DNA from: Chitinophagaceae bacterium UBA1930
GTDB lineage: Bacteria > Bacteroidota > Bacteroidia > Chitinophagales > Chitinophagaceae
NCBI GenBank assembly: GCA_002337145.1
Contig: DDFK01000002.1
Location: 868,001 to 932,000 of the forward strand
Reading direction: 5' to 3'
DNA length: 64,000 nucleotides
Both the position numbers and the translations under genes were made by a program. Below the pieces are notes generated by a model. That model had not been told where the DNA came from, did no database searches, and saw only the letters and a list, made by a program, of their open reading frames with translations. Below are positions 34,747 through 43,359 of this stretch, piece by piece; position 1 is the first letter of the stretch; the number at the start of each line of letters is the position of its first letter.

Positions 34747-35393
34747 TTCTGTAGTAATAAAGGTTTGTTATATGGTTCAAATATTTGGTATGCTGAATCT
34801 ACAGGACAGTACCCTGCTATATAGTAGTGTTGTGCATTGTATGGGTAAATGTTTGGCGTATGGCTTGCGTAATGGCAGTTGCGTTTTCATTGGGCATTAG
34901 GCTAGTTATTAATTACCGGTTGGTTTTGTTTAATTAATCAACTGTAAATAGGGTGTTTTCCTTAAATGCATCCAATCCATTACATAATTGCTGCTCCTGC
35001 ATTTGGAAGGCCTAAGATATAGGTTATTGCAAGCCATAAATAGCGGTTGATTACGTAAAAAAATACGTATTACTACGCAGGTGTACCTGGAGAATTCTTG
35101 CTATAACAACAATGAGTAATGGCGGTTATATGAAAAGCGGATGTGCCAATAACTGCTCTCTATGAATAAGCGTATATGCCGAACCAAGATTCAGTAGAAG
35201 TACGATTGCATGGCAAATGGATGTATCGTAGTTTGAGCCGGAATTTAATGGCAACGGGTTAGTAAGTATTTTATATAGCCATCGCTTATATGGATGGCTA
35301 TATAAAAACAGTTGCTATAGATGCTATCATTTTAAATACAACTGCTTGTCCTATTTTAATAACCATTCATTTTCACCACCAAAACTCAAAAAA
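34747..35393. other. Divergent intergenic region
   Basis: Between the minus-strand binding protein and the plus-strand cytochrome-like lipoprotein. Holds two direct GCGTA half-sites (34856-34860, 34867-34871) and the strict operator candidate at 35065. No gene recognised. Confidence 0.45.
35065..35078. promoter_or_regulatory. Palindromic operator candidate ACGTA-TTAC-TACGC
   Basis: Strict CGTA-N4-TACG palindrome, 316 bases before the start of the haem-type lipoprotein, next to a further ACGTA half-site (35053-35057). Confidence 0.55.
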
Positions 35394-36926
35394 ATGAAAA
35401 TCACAAAACCCCTTTTGGTGTTATGCTCTATAACACTGGTTGTACTACTTGTTGTACAATGTAAAGATGGGAAAGGCGACAAGGATGCAGCAACAACTGT
35501 TACCCCTGTCCAGCTTCCGTCCAACATTGTACCCGGTTTCAAGTTTCCCGAAAATGCCGATACAATTAACGCATGGGTCAATGATCCAAGCTTTCCCAAT
35601 GGTTACGATTCGTTGAAAGTGTACCAACATGCATGGGGCATTTGGGCCGGCTTGACAGAACCTACCAAACAGACTTATGCTGGCGACAATTTGCTGGTGT
35701 TTGAAACATGGCTTGGCCTGAATGATATATATGAATTGGTAAAGGATGGCAAAACAGATGGTGGGTGCGAAGGCACAGCCAAAAGACAGGGTAGGGCAAT
35801 GCTTACAAGGCCCAAACAATTGGAGCATGCTGAACAGTTTGCAACTGTGAATGCATCCAAGCTAATAGCCGAAGGAAAAATAAGTGCCGTAAAAAAACAA
35901 GCAGTGCCTAAAACATTTACAGAAGAGAATATCGGTTTTTGGGTAACGGTTTCCTATAGCCCCGATGCTGCCTGTTATGCCACAAAGAACCAGATACTGA
36001 AACAGTCTGTTATCAATAAATATTATACGGATGGTGGGCTTGGAAAGATTCCTGATTTTCCCAATACCTCCATTACCATTAAACCCACGTACATGATTTT
36101 TCATGATACCACCAAGGTATTGATGAAAATGCCAGCATGGATTACTGCACCCAATCCTGCCGATTCGAACTTCTTTGGAAACGCACAGTACTGTGTTTAT
36201 ATAGACAGGGACAATAAGCAACCTGCCAATAAAAAAGTAGTGCCCATACCTGTGAATGATTCATTACCGGAAGACATTAAGAAAGCAACCTGCAACCTGA
36301 ATGATTTTATACATTTTAGGGTAGACCAGAAAATGGCAAGCTTCATGAACAGCCAGGACAGTGTGCAGGGCATGAACAATAGCAAGAATGCATATGGTAA
36401 AGCCAAGGCTGGAGAGATGGCCGTACTGGTAGCCATGCACGTAACAAGTAAAGAAATCACCAATTGGACATGGCAAACTTTTTATTGGGCTGCAGATCCT
36501 GATAATCCCGGTTCGCCAAGCTCACTATTGGCTGCAAGATGCAGGCCCGATAAATATTTGAAAGGTGCAGCAGCACACTATGCCGCCAATGCTGCTTATG
36601 TTATGACCACACCCAATAACTCTAGCAGTAAAACAGCAGGCTCCATGTTTGGATACAATCCTTATCTGGAAGGCGGCTTTGGTCCAACCACTTTTGGTAT
36701 TACCAATAACTTTAACCCAACTTACCAGTATGGTACACAAACCAACTGCATGAGTTGCCATGCCATGGCTGTGGCATCGCCACATGGCCAGTACACAACC
36801 GACCAGTTTGTGAACTTAAAAGAAGACTCTTTGTTCAGGAACGAAGTATCATTAGATTTTGCCTGGTCCATACAAACCGGTTTAATAAAAGACACCATTC
36901 CTTACTGGAAATTCAAGAAGAAATAA
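35394..36926 (+). CDS. Lipoprotein with C-terminal haem-c motif (paralogue-like partner of the gene at 37.9 kb)
   Basis: 510 residues from ATG 35394, preferred over an upstream TTG because it begins a lipoprotein signal (MKITKPLLVLCSITL..., lipobox ending VVQC). A single CxxCH haem-binding motif (NCMSCHAMA) lies near residues 451-456, close to the C-terminus. The long central part has no domain I recognise. It shares the architecture lipobox - about 400 residues - (T)xCxSCHA - about 50 residues with the minus-strand protein ending at 37878, so the two are probably related partners. Likely a periplasm- or surface-facing single-haem electron carrier. Confidence 0.7.
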   Translation: MKITKPLLVLCSITLVVLLVVQCKDGKGDKDAATTVTPVQLPSNIVPGFKFPENADTINAWVNDPSFPNGYDSLKVYQHAWGIWAGLTEPTKQTYAGDNLLVFETWLGLNDIYELVKDGKTDGGCEGTAKRQGRAMLTRPKQLEHAEQFATVNASKLIAEGKISAVKKQAVPKTFTEENIGFWVTVSYSPDAACYATKNQILKQSVINKYYTDGGLGKIPDFPNTSITIKPTYMIFHDTTKVLMKMPAWITAPNPADSNFFGNAQYCVYIDRDNKQPANKKVVPIPVNDSLPEDIKKATCNLNDFIHFRVDQKMASFMNSQDSVQGMNNSKNAYGKAKAGEMAVLVAMHVTSKEITNWTWQTFYWAADPDNPGSPSSLLAARCRPDKYLKGAAAHYAANAAYVMTTPNNSSSKTAGSMFGYNPYLEGGFGPTTFGITNNFNPTYQYGTQTNCMSCHAMAVASPHGQYTTDQFVNLKEDSLFRNEVSLDFAWSIQTGLIKDTIPYWKFKKK

Positions 36927-36960
36927 AACGAAGTAGTTTTGTTCGTTGGTTTAGAAAAAC

Positions 36961-36992
36961 AATAAGCCTCCACAATTGTGGGGGCTTATTTA
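36961..36992. terminator. Terminator between convergent genes
   Basis: AATAAGCCTCCACA / TGTGGGGGCTTATT stem with short loop, T-rich end on the plus strand, A-rich start serving the minus strand. It lies 35 bases after the lipoprotein stop codon. Confidence 0.85.
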
Positions 36993-37118
36993 TTGAGCGG
37001 GGGCAAAAAAGTTTTTTATTTATTGCTCAGCAAAGCAATGAAAATGAGGATGGCCGGTTTGCTAATCTGTTCTGCTATTACCAGAAACATAAAAGGGTCT
37101 TATTGTATGTATCAATAC

Positions 37119-37838
37119 CTAAGAGCCAATCAGCTTCTTTACTGCATTGTACATGCCGCCTACAAAGTCTGCTTCGTTTATCAATACCTGTTCTGTAATT
37201 GCTGCGGGTGCCTGCGAAGGGTCACCAGCATGAACCGGCGGTGCAGGTGCATACTGAATGTTAAGCTGTGTCTGCTCTGCAATATCTTTTCCTTTTATCC
37301 TTTTTAAAAGCTCCAATGCAAGGTCCAATGACGATGATATGCCACCACCAGAAAACCGCTTCCGCTTTTCATCAATCACAAATCTTGGATAGCCCGCTGC
37401 AACAGTGATCTTGTATTTTTCATTCAGCAACGAAAGGTTGGGCAATTGGCTCCAATAGGTAGTGGCCGTGCAGTCTGTAAGGCCACCTGCTGCTGCAAGT
37501 ACAAACGCACCTGTACATACCGATCCAACCCATGTTGCATTAGGTATTGCTTTTTTTAGGAAACCTTGATAAACGGGGCTAAACATGGCCGCTTCCACAC
37601 CCGGGTAATACCCTCCGGGAATAAACAGGATATCAATTTTTTCGGGGGCTTCATCAAAAGTGCGGTTGGGCACCACATGCAGGTTCTCCGATGTGGTAAT
37701 GGTATCCATTGTTGCCCCCAACCATTCCACTTTGAAGCCATTGGTCATGGCAAATACTTCTGATGCACCTACAAAGTCCATTAGTGTAAGGCCATCGTAT
37801 AATGGAATGCCTACATACAAATTGTTTGACTCACTCAT
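37119..37838 (-). CDS. DJ-1/PfpI-family protein, isonitrile hydratase-like
   Basis: 239 residues. LYDGLTLMDFVGASEVFA (Glu27), FIPGG (73-77) and the nucleophile elbow VGSVCTGAFVLAAAG with Cys108 followed by TTYWS are typical of the InhA/GATase1-like branch of DJ-1/PfpI. In Pseudomonas the characterised member hydrates isonitriles to N-substituted formamides; substrate here is unknown. There is no signal peptide. It is the last gene of a minus-strand operon, 39 bases after a haem-type lipoprotein. Confidence 0.85.
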   Translation of the reverse strand: MSESNNLYVGIPLYDGLTLMDFVGASEVFAMTNGFKVEWLGATMDTITTSENLHVVPNRTFDEAPEKIDILFIPGGYYPGVEAAMFSPVYQGFLKKAIPNATWVGSVCTGAFVLAAAGGLTDCTATTYWSQLPNLSLLNEKYKITVAAGYPRFVIDEKRKRFSGGGISSSLDLALELLKRIKGKDIAEQTQLNIQYAPAPPVHAGDPSQAPAAITEQVLINEADFVGGMYNAVKKLIGS

Positions 37839-37877
37839 TGGTAAATATTTTGATTATTGGTTCGTCTGCCTCGTGCA

Positions 37878-39296
37878 TTACTTGCTTTTGCTGAAACGCA
37901 GGAATGCGAAGCTAAAATCGCTTTTAATGAATTTGCCATCAGGATATTTTACGCCTGCAAAAGCATGGCACGAAATACAGGATGATGTTGTAGGCGTTAA
38001 GAAAGTTTCCATGGTACTGTTACCCAGATAAAAAGGTGCTTCCGGTGCATTATGGTCCGTACCACCATCACCAAAACCAAATACCCATTGGCTGCCCACC
38101 AGTTTGTAATTGGCCCATACCGTACCTTTCAGTTTGTTCTGCCACAGTCGATTGATCAGTTCCGTAACATAGTAAATAGGAAACAGGCGTTGTACCTGCG
38201 TACCAAATAGCTGTCCCTTCATTTCGCCGGGAACGCTGGTAGCATAAGCCTTGGCATAAGGGGCAACGGTATCCCATTTATAGGTCTTGTCCCCCGGCTT
38301 CAATACTGGTGGCTGGTTAATGGGCATGTTCAATACTTTAGGGTTATAGAACGACCAAGGTATTGCAGGGTTCTGGTTCATTTGTGCATCCTGTACATTT
38401 TCCGGCACATTGTCTACATGTTCAAATGTGCTCCATACCATTTTCTGGAACTTGCCTGTTTTGCGTATAATGTGCATGCCCACAAGACCCACTTTGGCCT
38501 TTACCTGGAATGCCTTTCCACTTGCACTATGCTCGGCGGGTATGTAGATCAATGCATCCCTTGTATAGAAACGGCTGGGTATATCGCCTTTGCTTGTATC
38601 CAGTATACGCCAGGATGTTTTTATCTCCATGGCACCAATGGTACTGGGTGCCTGGCTCGAAGGGAAATCAATGGAATCGTGCCGTTGTGCAAATGCCCTG
38701 ATGCTGTCTGCAGAAGTGAGATGGTTCTGTTTGATATAGGCTTCTTCATCAGGATTGATCTTTACTTCAAACACGGCGAAGTTCAGGTTGCGGTCAATAA
38801 GCGGATAACCATCTGCCTGCGTAAGCCCACCAATGGAATCCAGTCGGTGCGGGCTTTTGGACATGCGGTTGAAGAATTTGAGGTGCTCTGTTTTTGCCTG
38901 GTTCAACGAAAGCATCAAAGGCGAATTCTCGCCGCTATTGAATACTTCTTCAGGTGTATGGTAATGCTCCCAAACCCTTTCCGCTTCGGGATGGTCAGTA
39001 AATTTTCCGGTTGGTTTTCCCTGTGCATCTGCGGGCCAGTTCAATGCAACAAATGTTTGCCAGGAAAACACATCAAAATGCGTTTGTATAGCAGAGTCCA
39101 GGCTGGATGTATAACCTACCGTAATGATCTTGCTTACTTCGCTGGGGAAGTCGGGGCAAAGTTCATCGGGGTTTTGGTTATTGGCACAGAACTGGTTGTC
39201 GATGGCAGTAGTTTCCTTGCTGTTGTTTTTCTTCAATTGGTTGCAGGCGTATATCACTACTACGCTAAGCAGCAATACAAATAGGTATTTTTTCAT
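37878..39296 (-). CDS. Lipoprotein with C-terminal haem-c motif
   Basis: 472 residues from ATG at 39296 (an ATG three codons upstream is equally possible). Lipoprotein signal with lipobox ending VIYAC. A single CxxCH motif (SCISCHAFAG) lies near residues 440-446. Architecture parallels the plus-strand lipoprotein at 35.4 kb. The central segment includes WQTFVALNWP and TSWRILDTSKGDIPSRFYTRDA-like aromatic-rich stretches with no family known to me. Same operon as the DJ-1-like gene downstream and the 205-residue gene upstream. Confidence 0.7.
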   Translation of the reverse strand: MKKYLFVLLLSVVVIYACNQLKKNNSKETTAIDNQFCANNQNPDELCPDFPSEVSKIITVGYTSSLDSAIQTHFDVFSWQTFVALNWPADAQGKPTGKFTDHPEAERVWEHYHTPEEVFNSGENSPLMLSLNQAKTEHLKFFNRMSKSPHRLDSIGGLTQADGYPLIDRNLNFAVFEVKINPDEEAYIKQNHLTSADSIRAFAQRHDSIDFPSSQAPSTIGAMEIKTSWRILDTSKGDIPSRFYTRDALIYIPAEHSASGKAFQVKAKVGLVGMHIIRKTGKFQKMVWSTFEHVDNVPENVQDAQMNQNPAIPWSFYNPKVLNMPINQPPVLKPGDKTYKWDTVAPYAKAYATSVPGEMKGQLFGTQVQRLFPIYYVTELINRLWQNKLKGTVWANYKLVGSQWVFGFGDGGTDHNAPEAPFYLGNSTMETFLTPTTSSCISCHAFAGVKYPDGKFIKSDFSFAFLRFSKSK

Positions 39297-39373
39297 AACT
39301 GGCATTTGGGGTTAAACAGTATGTGAATTGGTTGTCATGTATAGCCATGGCTTTGGCTCATTGTAAAGAGACG

Positions 39374-39991
39374 CTATGCCATTACTACATTCTCAAGATT
39401 GAACTGGAATGGGGTGGATGATGGACCAGGTCCGCCACCCGTCATTACAATATCGGCACTGGCAATACCGAGCAACGATATTTCTGTATTGATCTGCGAT
39501 AGGACGGCCGAATTCATGATCTGGCCTTCTTGTATTTCTGATGCCATACCTATCCATATCGTGGGCTTGAACTGGAAAACAGCTTTTTGTCCCGGAACAA
39601 CATTGGGTAAGGTCAATGCCGGCCTGCCATCTTTATAGATGCTTGCATGTACTGCACCTATTTGAAGGTTATTCAGCAATTCAATTTCCGATTGGTTGGC
39701 AGCTTCTCCATCCATTTGCAATGTTTCGCCCGAAGGGTGCAGCATTACCGAAAACCTTTGCCCATGCTCTACGGAATGCAAGGGGCTTGTATTGCCCCAA
39801 CTATCCGTTACACCAATATAGGATGCCTGTGGGTAAACAAGTTTATGATGCCAGCCCTGCGGAATGTTCTGTATCACCTTCCATGCTACGGCCAGCTCGT
39901 TAAAACTGGTAGCCACATTTTTTTGGAAGATAATAATCTGCGAATTGTTCTGGTCATTGGATTGATTAATGAAGTTGAGCTGGATGTCCAT
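39374..39991 (-). CDS. Hypothetical protein without signal peptide, first gene of the cytochrome/DJ-1 operon
   Basis: 205 residues from ATG 39991 (MDIQLNFINQSND), chosen because it gives normal distance to the operator at 40102. Predicted all-beta with a NSQIIIFQKN strand, a central IPQGWHHKLVYPQ segment, and a Gly/Pro-rich turn near the end (TGGGPGPSS). Family not recognised. It begins 111 bases from the strict palindrome shared with the divergent kelch-like gene. Confidence 0.65.
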   Translation of the reverse strand: MDIQLNFINQSNDQNNSQIIIFQKNVATSFNELAVAWKVIQNIPQGWHHKLVYPQASYIGVTDSWGNTSPLHSVEHGQRFSVMLHPSGETLQMDGEAANQSEIELLNNLQIGAVHASIYKDGRPALTLPNVVPGQKAVFQFKPTIWIGMASEIQEGQIMNSAVLSQINTEISLLGIASADIVMTGGGPGPSSTPFQFNLENVVMA

Positions 39992-40101
39992 AAGAGTCAG
40001 GTTGTTTAAGTTGATAAAGACAATAGTACAAGCCAATGCTTTGCGGTTACAAGAACGAACTATTCCCTTAAAAACCTTTATGAGATACTACGCAATATTT
40101 T

Positions 40102-40115
40102 GCGTAATCCTACGC
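40102..40115. promoter_or_regulatory. Palindromic operator candidate GCGTA-ATCC-TACGC
   Basis: Strict palindrome (outer T and A also pair) in the divergent region between 39991 (minus) and 40283 (plus), with another inverted TACGCA/TGCGTA pair overlapping at 40088-40106. Confidence 0.65.
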
Positions 40116-40152
40116 ATTCTGCTAGATGACTGTTTTTTGTGCCACTTGCTGT

Positions 40153-40166
40153 TCGTAAGAATACGG
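40153..40166. promoter_or_regulatory. Palindromic operator candidate TCGTA-AGAA-TACGG
   Basis: Strict CGTA-N4-TACG core, 117 bases upstream of the kelch-like gene. With the site at 40102 it gives each divergent transcription unit its own palindrome. Confidence 0.55.
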
Positions 40167-40282
40167 TAAAAAAATAGGTACTACTACTTAACAAATTGAG
40201 TGATGCACACATTGTGGCGGTTAATGTCTACTGTTATTTTTGGTACCATATAAACCTACTCACTAAACCCTCATTCATCAAC

Positions 40283-41722
40283 ATGAAAAAACACTTCCTA
40301 TTGTTAGCATTGTTATGCTACTGCTCTTCTGCTATGTTATATGCACAAAAGCCGGTAACCATTAATCCCAACCCGTATTACAGCCTGCTGGTAAACAGCG
40401 TCGATAAAAATGGGGGCGTACCGCTACAGTCTTTTATTAATGGAAGAAAAGGCGATACCATTTTATTGATTGGCGGGCGAACAACCGGTCTGCATAATTT
40501 TTCAGGTACGGCCTTCCCCTTCAGCACATCAAACGATAAGCTAATGGTATATGTACCCGGCAATGCTGTTGGTAAAAGCAAGCTGTACACGGTTAGCGTG
40601 CCTGCTACGCTGCCACAACAAAACAGGTTGCAACTTGCATCAACCAACATGCAGTTTTGCCAGGATGGCGATACCCTATACAGTATAGGTGGCTATGGCT
40701 TTAATGGCGTAAAAAATAACGACAGCTCTTACGGAACATTCAACAGCTTCTTTGCAGTGAATGTGCGTGGGCTGGTGAATGCCATTGTTGCCAACGATAC
40801 CGCAAGTACCAAACTGGCAAGCTATTTTACTTTCTCCACACAACCTTCCGTTACCGACTCTACCATGGCAGTAACCGGTGGCGAGTTGGTAAAGATGGGC
40901 ACGGATTATTACCTGGTAGTGGGACAAGACTTTCAGGGAAAATATGGTGCGGGCAAATTGCACTACCAACGCTACACCAATACCATAACAAGGTTGCATT
41001 TCAATTATACCGCAACAAGCCTTACCTACAATATTGTTGAAACAATTACCGACCCTGCCCAGCAGTTTCATAGAAGGGACCTGAACGTGGTACCGGTAGT
41101 GGCCATTAACGGCAAGCCCGGTATAGATGTGTATGGCGGTGTGTTTACGCCTACGGTAAATGGAGGCCCTTACCTGAACCCGATTAAAGTACGTGCCAAC
41201 CCAATTCTTGAAACCTATTATACGGTGGATACTTCTTTTGTACAATACTTTAACCAATATGCTTCTGCCCATGTACTCATGTACGATGGGCTGAGGAACA
41301 CCATGTTTGCTTCCCTGTTGGGCGGCATTAGCCTGTACGACAGCGTTAAGACAGTAAACAGCCATACGCCCATACAGCCTTCTGATACAACCATGCCGTG
41401 GACAAGTGCCATATCAACCATAGCAAGGAATGCAACGGGCAAGTTTGTGGAATATGCATCAGACAACAATACCATGCCTGCATTGATTGGTGCCGAAGCA
41501 AGGTTCATCCCTTACCAGCAATTCCTGAAAGATGGCAGCGAAGAAATTATCGACTACAATAAAGTGGTACTCTATGCCGCAAAAAACAAGACCACGGTGG
41601 TAAATATAGGCTTCCTGTTTGGTGGCATCATCTCCTCAACCGAAGATGGCTCTGGCCCAACCAATAGCGATCCTGCTTTATATAAAGTAAGCGTGAAAAT
41701 AAACCTGCTCAAGAAAAAATAA
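40283..41722 (+). CDS. Exported kelch-like beta-propeller protein
   Basis: 479 residues from ATG 40283, which starts a signal peptide (MKKHFLLLALLCYCSS... ending LYAQ). Repeated strand motifs with Gly-Gly turns (TILLIGGRTTGLHNF, TLYSIGGYGFNG, AVTGGELVKMGTDYYLVVGQ) recall kelch blades. There is no lipobox and no T9SS tail. It precedes an FAD amine oxidase by 42 bases and is probably co-transcribed with it. A role as a secreted or periplasmic partner of the redox enzymes is inference. Confidence 0.65.
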   Translation: MKKHFLLLALLCYCSSAMLYAQKPVTINPNPYYSLLVNSVDKNGGVPLQSFINGRKGDTILLIGGRTTGLHNFSGTAFPFSTSNDKLMVYVPGNAVGKSKLYTVSVPATLPQQNRLQLASTNMQFCQDGDTLYSIGGYGFNGVKNNDSSYGTFNSFFAVNVRGLVNAIVANDTASTKLASYFTFSTQPSVTDSTMAVTGGELVKMGTDYYLVVGQDFQGKYGAGKLHYQRYTNTITRLHFNYTATSLTYNIVETITDPAQQFHRRDLNVVPVVAINGKPGIDVYGGVFTPTVNGGPYLNPIKVRANPILETYYTVDTSFVQYFNQYASAHVLMYDGLRNTMFASLLGGISLYDSVKTVNSHTPIQPSDTTMPWTSAISTIARNATGKFVEYASDNNTMPALIGAEARFIPYQQFLKDGSEEIIDYNKVVLYAAKNKTTVVNIGFLFGGIISSTEDGSGPTNSDPALYKVSVKINLLKKK

Positions 41723-41764
41723 CCGGCACGCATTATTTAAAAACAAACAGCAAAAAAATTGTCT

Positions 41765-43357
41765 ATGAAAAAATTATCAGAAGCACTGCAACTCGATGTG
41801 GCCGTTATAGGCGGAGGCATTGCAGGCACCTACAGTGCATGGCGTTTGCAAAAGGCAAACACTGCAAAGAAAAAACAGTCCATTGCCCTGTTCGAGTACA
41901 GCAGCCGTATTGGCGGAAGGCTCTACTCCAGAACATTGCCCGATATGCCCAATGTGGTAGCCGAACTTGGTGGCATGCGTTACATACCATCAACACAGCC
42001 CCTGGTTACAGGGCTGATTGAAAAACTGAAACTGCCAACCAAGATTTTCCCGATGGGCAACCCCGATAAGACCATTGATGCAAAACTGAACTATTATTAC
42101 CTGCGTGGCAAGCATTTGAAGCTGTACGAACTGAGTGAGAAAGGAAAGATACCTTACAATGTGTCCTGGCAGGAGGAAGGCATGAACCCCGACCAGTTGC
42201 AGGCAAAAATCATGAAGCTCTATGTTTCCAATGCAAGCAGCCTGTCCTTTCAGGACTGGTTCAATGTAGAAGTGTTTGGCAAGTATATGTACCAGATTGG
42301 CTACTGGAATTTTTTAAGCCAGGTACTGACCAACGAAGCCTATAGCTATATGCGTGATGCAGGCGGTTACGATGCCAACGTGGCCAATGCAAGCACCATT
42401 GCCCAATTGCCCGTTAGCGATTTTGGCCCCACAACAGAATTCAGGACATTGGTAAAAGGTTACCAGTCATTGCCTGTTCATTTGGCAGAAGAATTTGATA
42501 AAGATGGTGGCCAAACCTATATGAACCAGCGTTTGAAAAGCATCGTCAAACAAAAGAATGGTAGCTACCAACTTACATTTGTGGCAACCGTTACCAAAGA
42601 CTTTACCACAACAGATAAAGATCCCGTTCATGAAACAGTAGTCTATGCCAAGAAGATCATTCTTGCCATGCCACGCAGGTCATTGGAACTGATACAATGG
42701 AATCAGTTTACAGACAACGAATTCCTGAAAAAGAACATTGAAAGCGTACTGATACAAAGTGCCTTTAAACTATTCATGGGTTACGATTACCCTTGGTGGC
42801 GTTCGCTGAACCTTTGGTACGGACGCTCCATTACCGACCTACCCATACGCCAGACTTATTATTTTGATGTGGAAGGAGAGCAGCCCGGTACCGATGATCC
42901 CAGCAATACCAAAGCATTGCTTATGGCATCGTACAACGATATATCAACCGTTCCTTTCTGGAAAGGATTGGAAAACGGCGAACCTTATAGGGGCAATGAT
43001 ACCAGCTTGAAAGAAGGCATTGACCCTACACCGCCTGCAGAATACGAAGCCACAGAAAACATGGTGGAAGAGGCACACCAACAAGTAATGGAAATGCATG
43101 GACTGGAAAGGATGGACAAGCCATTTGCTGCCATCTTCCACGACTGGAGCGGCGACCCTTATGGTGGTGGCTGGCACGAGTGGAAAGCGGGGTACCGCTA
43201 TGATACCATCATTGAAAAAATGGTAAAGCCTGTTGACAACGAAGACGTGTTCATTATTGGTGAAGCATACTCTAACAACCAAGGCTGGGTTGAGGGTTCG
43301 TTGGAAACTGCAAACGACATGATGAACAGATTTTTTAAACTTCAATTCCTGCCATAA
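41765..43357 (+). CDS. FAD-dependent amine oxidase (L-amino-acid oxidase/monoamine oxidase family)
   Basis: 530 residues without a signal peptide. The dinucleotide motif VIGGGIAGTYSAWRL (about 13-28), SRIGGRLYSR, and AELGGMRY form the FAD-binding N-terminus. The C-terminal FAD motif IIGEAYSNNQGWVEGSLET closes the fold as in flavin amine oxidases. The family oxidises primary amines or amino acids to imines (then keto acids or aldehydes), releasing hydrogen peroxide. The next gene, two bases downstream, is a 2-keto-acid decarboxylase, which points to an L-amino-acid substrate, perhaps aromatic (inference). ATG 41765 is chosen over a TTG six bases upstream. Confidence 0.88.
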   Translation: MKKLSEALQLDVAVIGGGIAGTYSAWRLQKANTAKKKQSIALFEYSSRIGGRLYSRTLPDMPNVVAELGGMRYIPSTQPLVTGLIEKLKLPTKIFPMGNPDKTIDAKLNYYYLRGKHLKLYELSEKGKIPYNVSWQEEGMNPDQLQAKIMKLYVSNASSLSFQDWFNVEVFGKYMYQIGYWNFLSQVLTNEAYSYMRDAGGYDANVANASTIAQLPVSDFGPTTEFRTLVKGYQSLPVHLAEEFDKDGGQTYMNQRLKSIVKQKNGSYQLTFVATVTKDFTTTDKDPVHETVVYAKKIILAMPRRSLELIQWNQFTDNEFLKKNIESVLIQSAFKLFMGYDYPWWRSLNLWYGRSITDLPIRQTYYFDVEGEQPGTDDPSNTKALLMASYNDISTVPFWKGLENGEPYRGNDTSLKEGIDPTPPAEYEATENMVEEAHQQVMEMHGLERMDKPFAAIFHDWSGDPYGGGWHEWKAGYRYDTIIEKMVKPVDNEDVFIIGEAYSNNQGWVEGSLETANDMMNRFFKLQFLP

Positions 43358-43359
43358 CC

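Noticed and set aside
34747..35393. Possible small RNA or missed gene in the 650-base gap
   Set aside because: Only half-sites and one palindrome are recognisable; no hairpin-plus-T terminator or plausible start codon with coding bias was seen.
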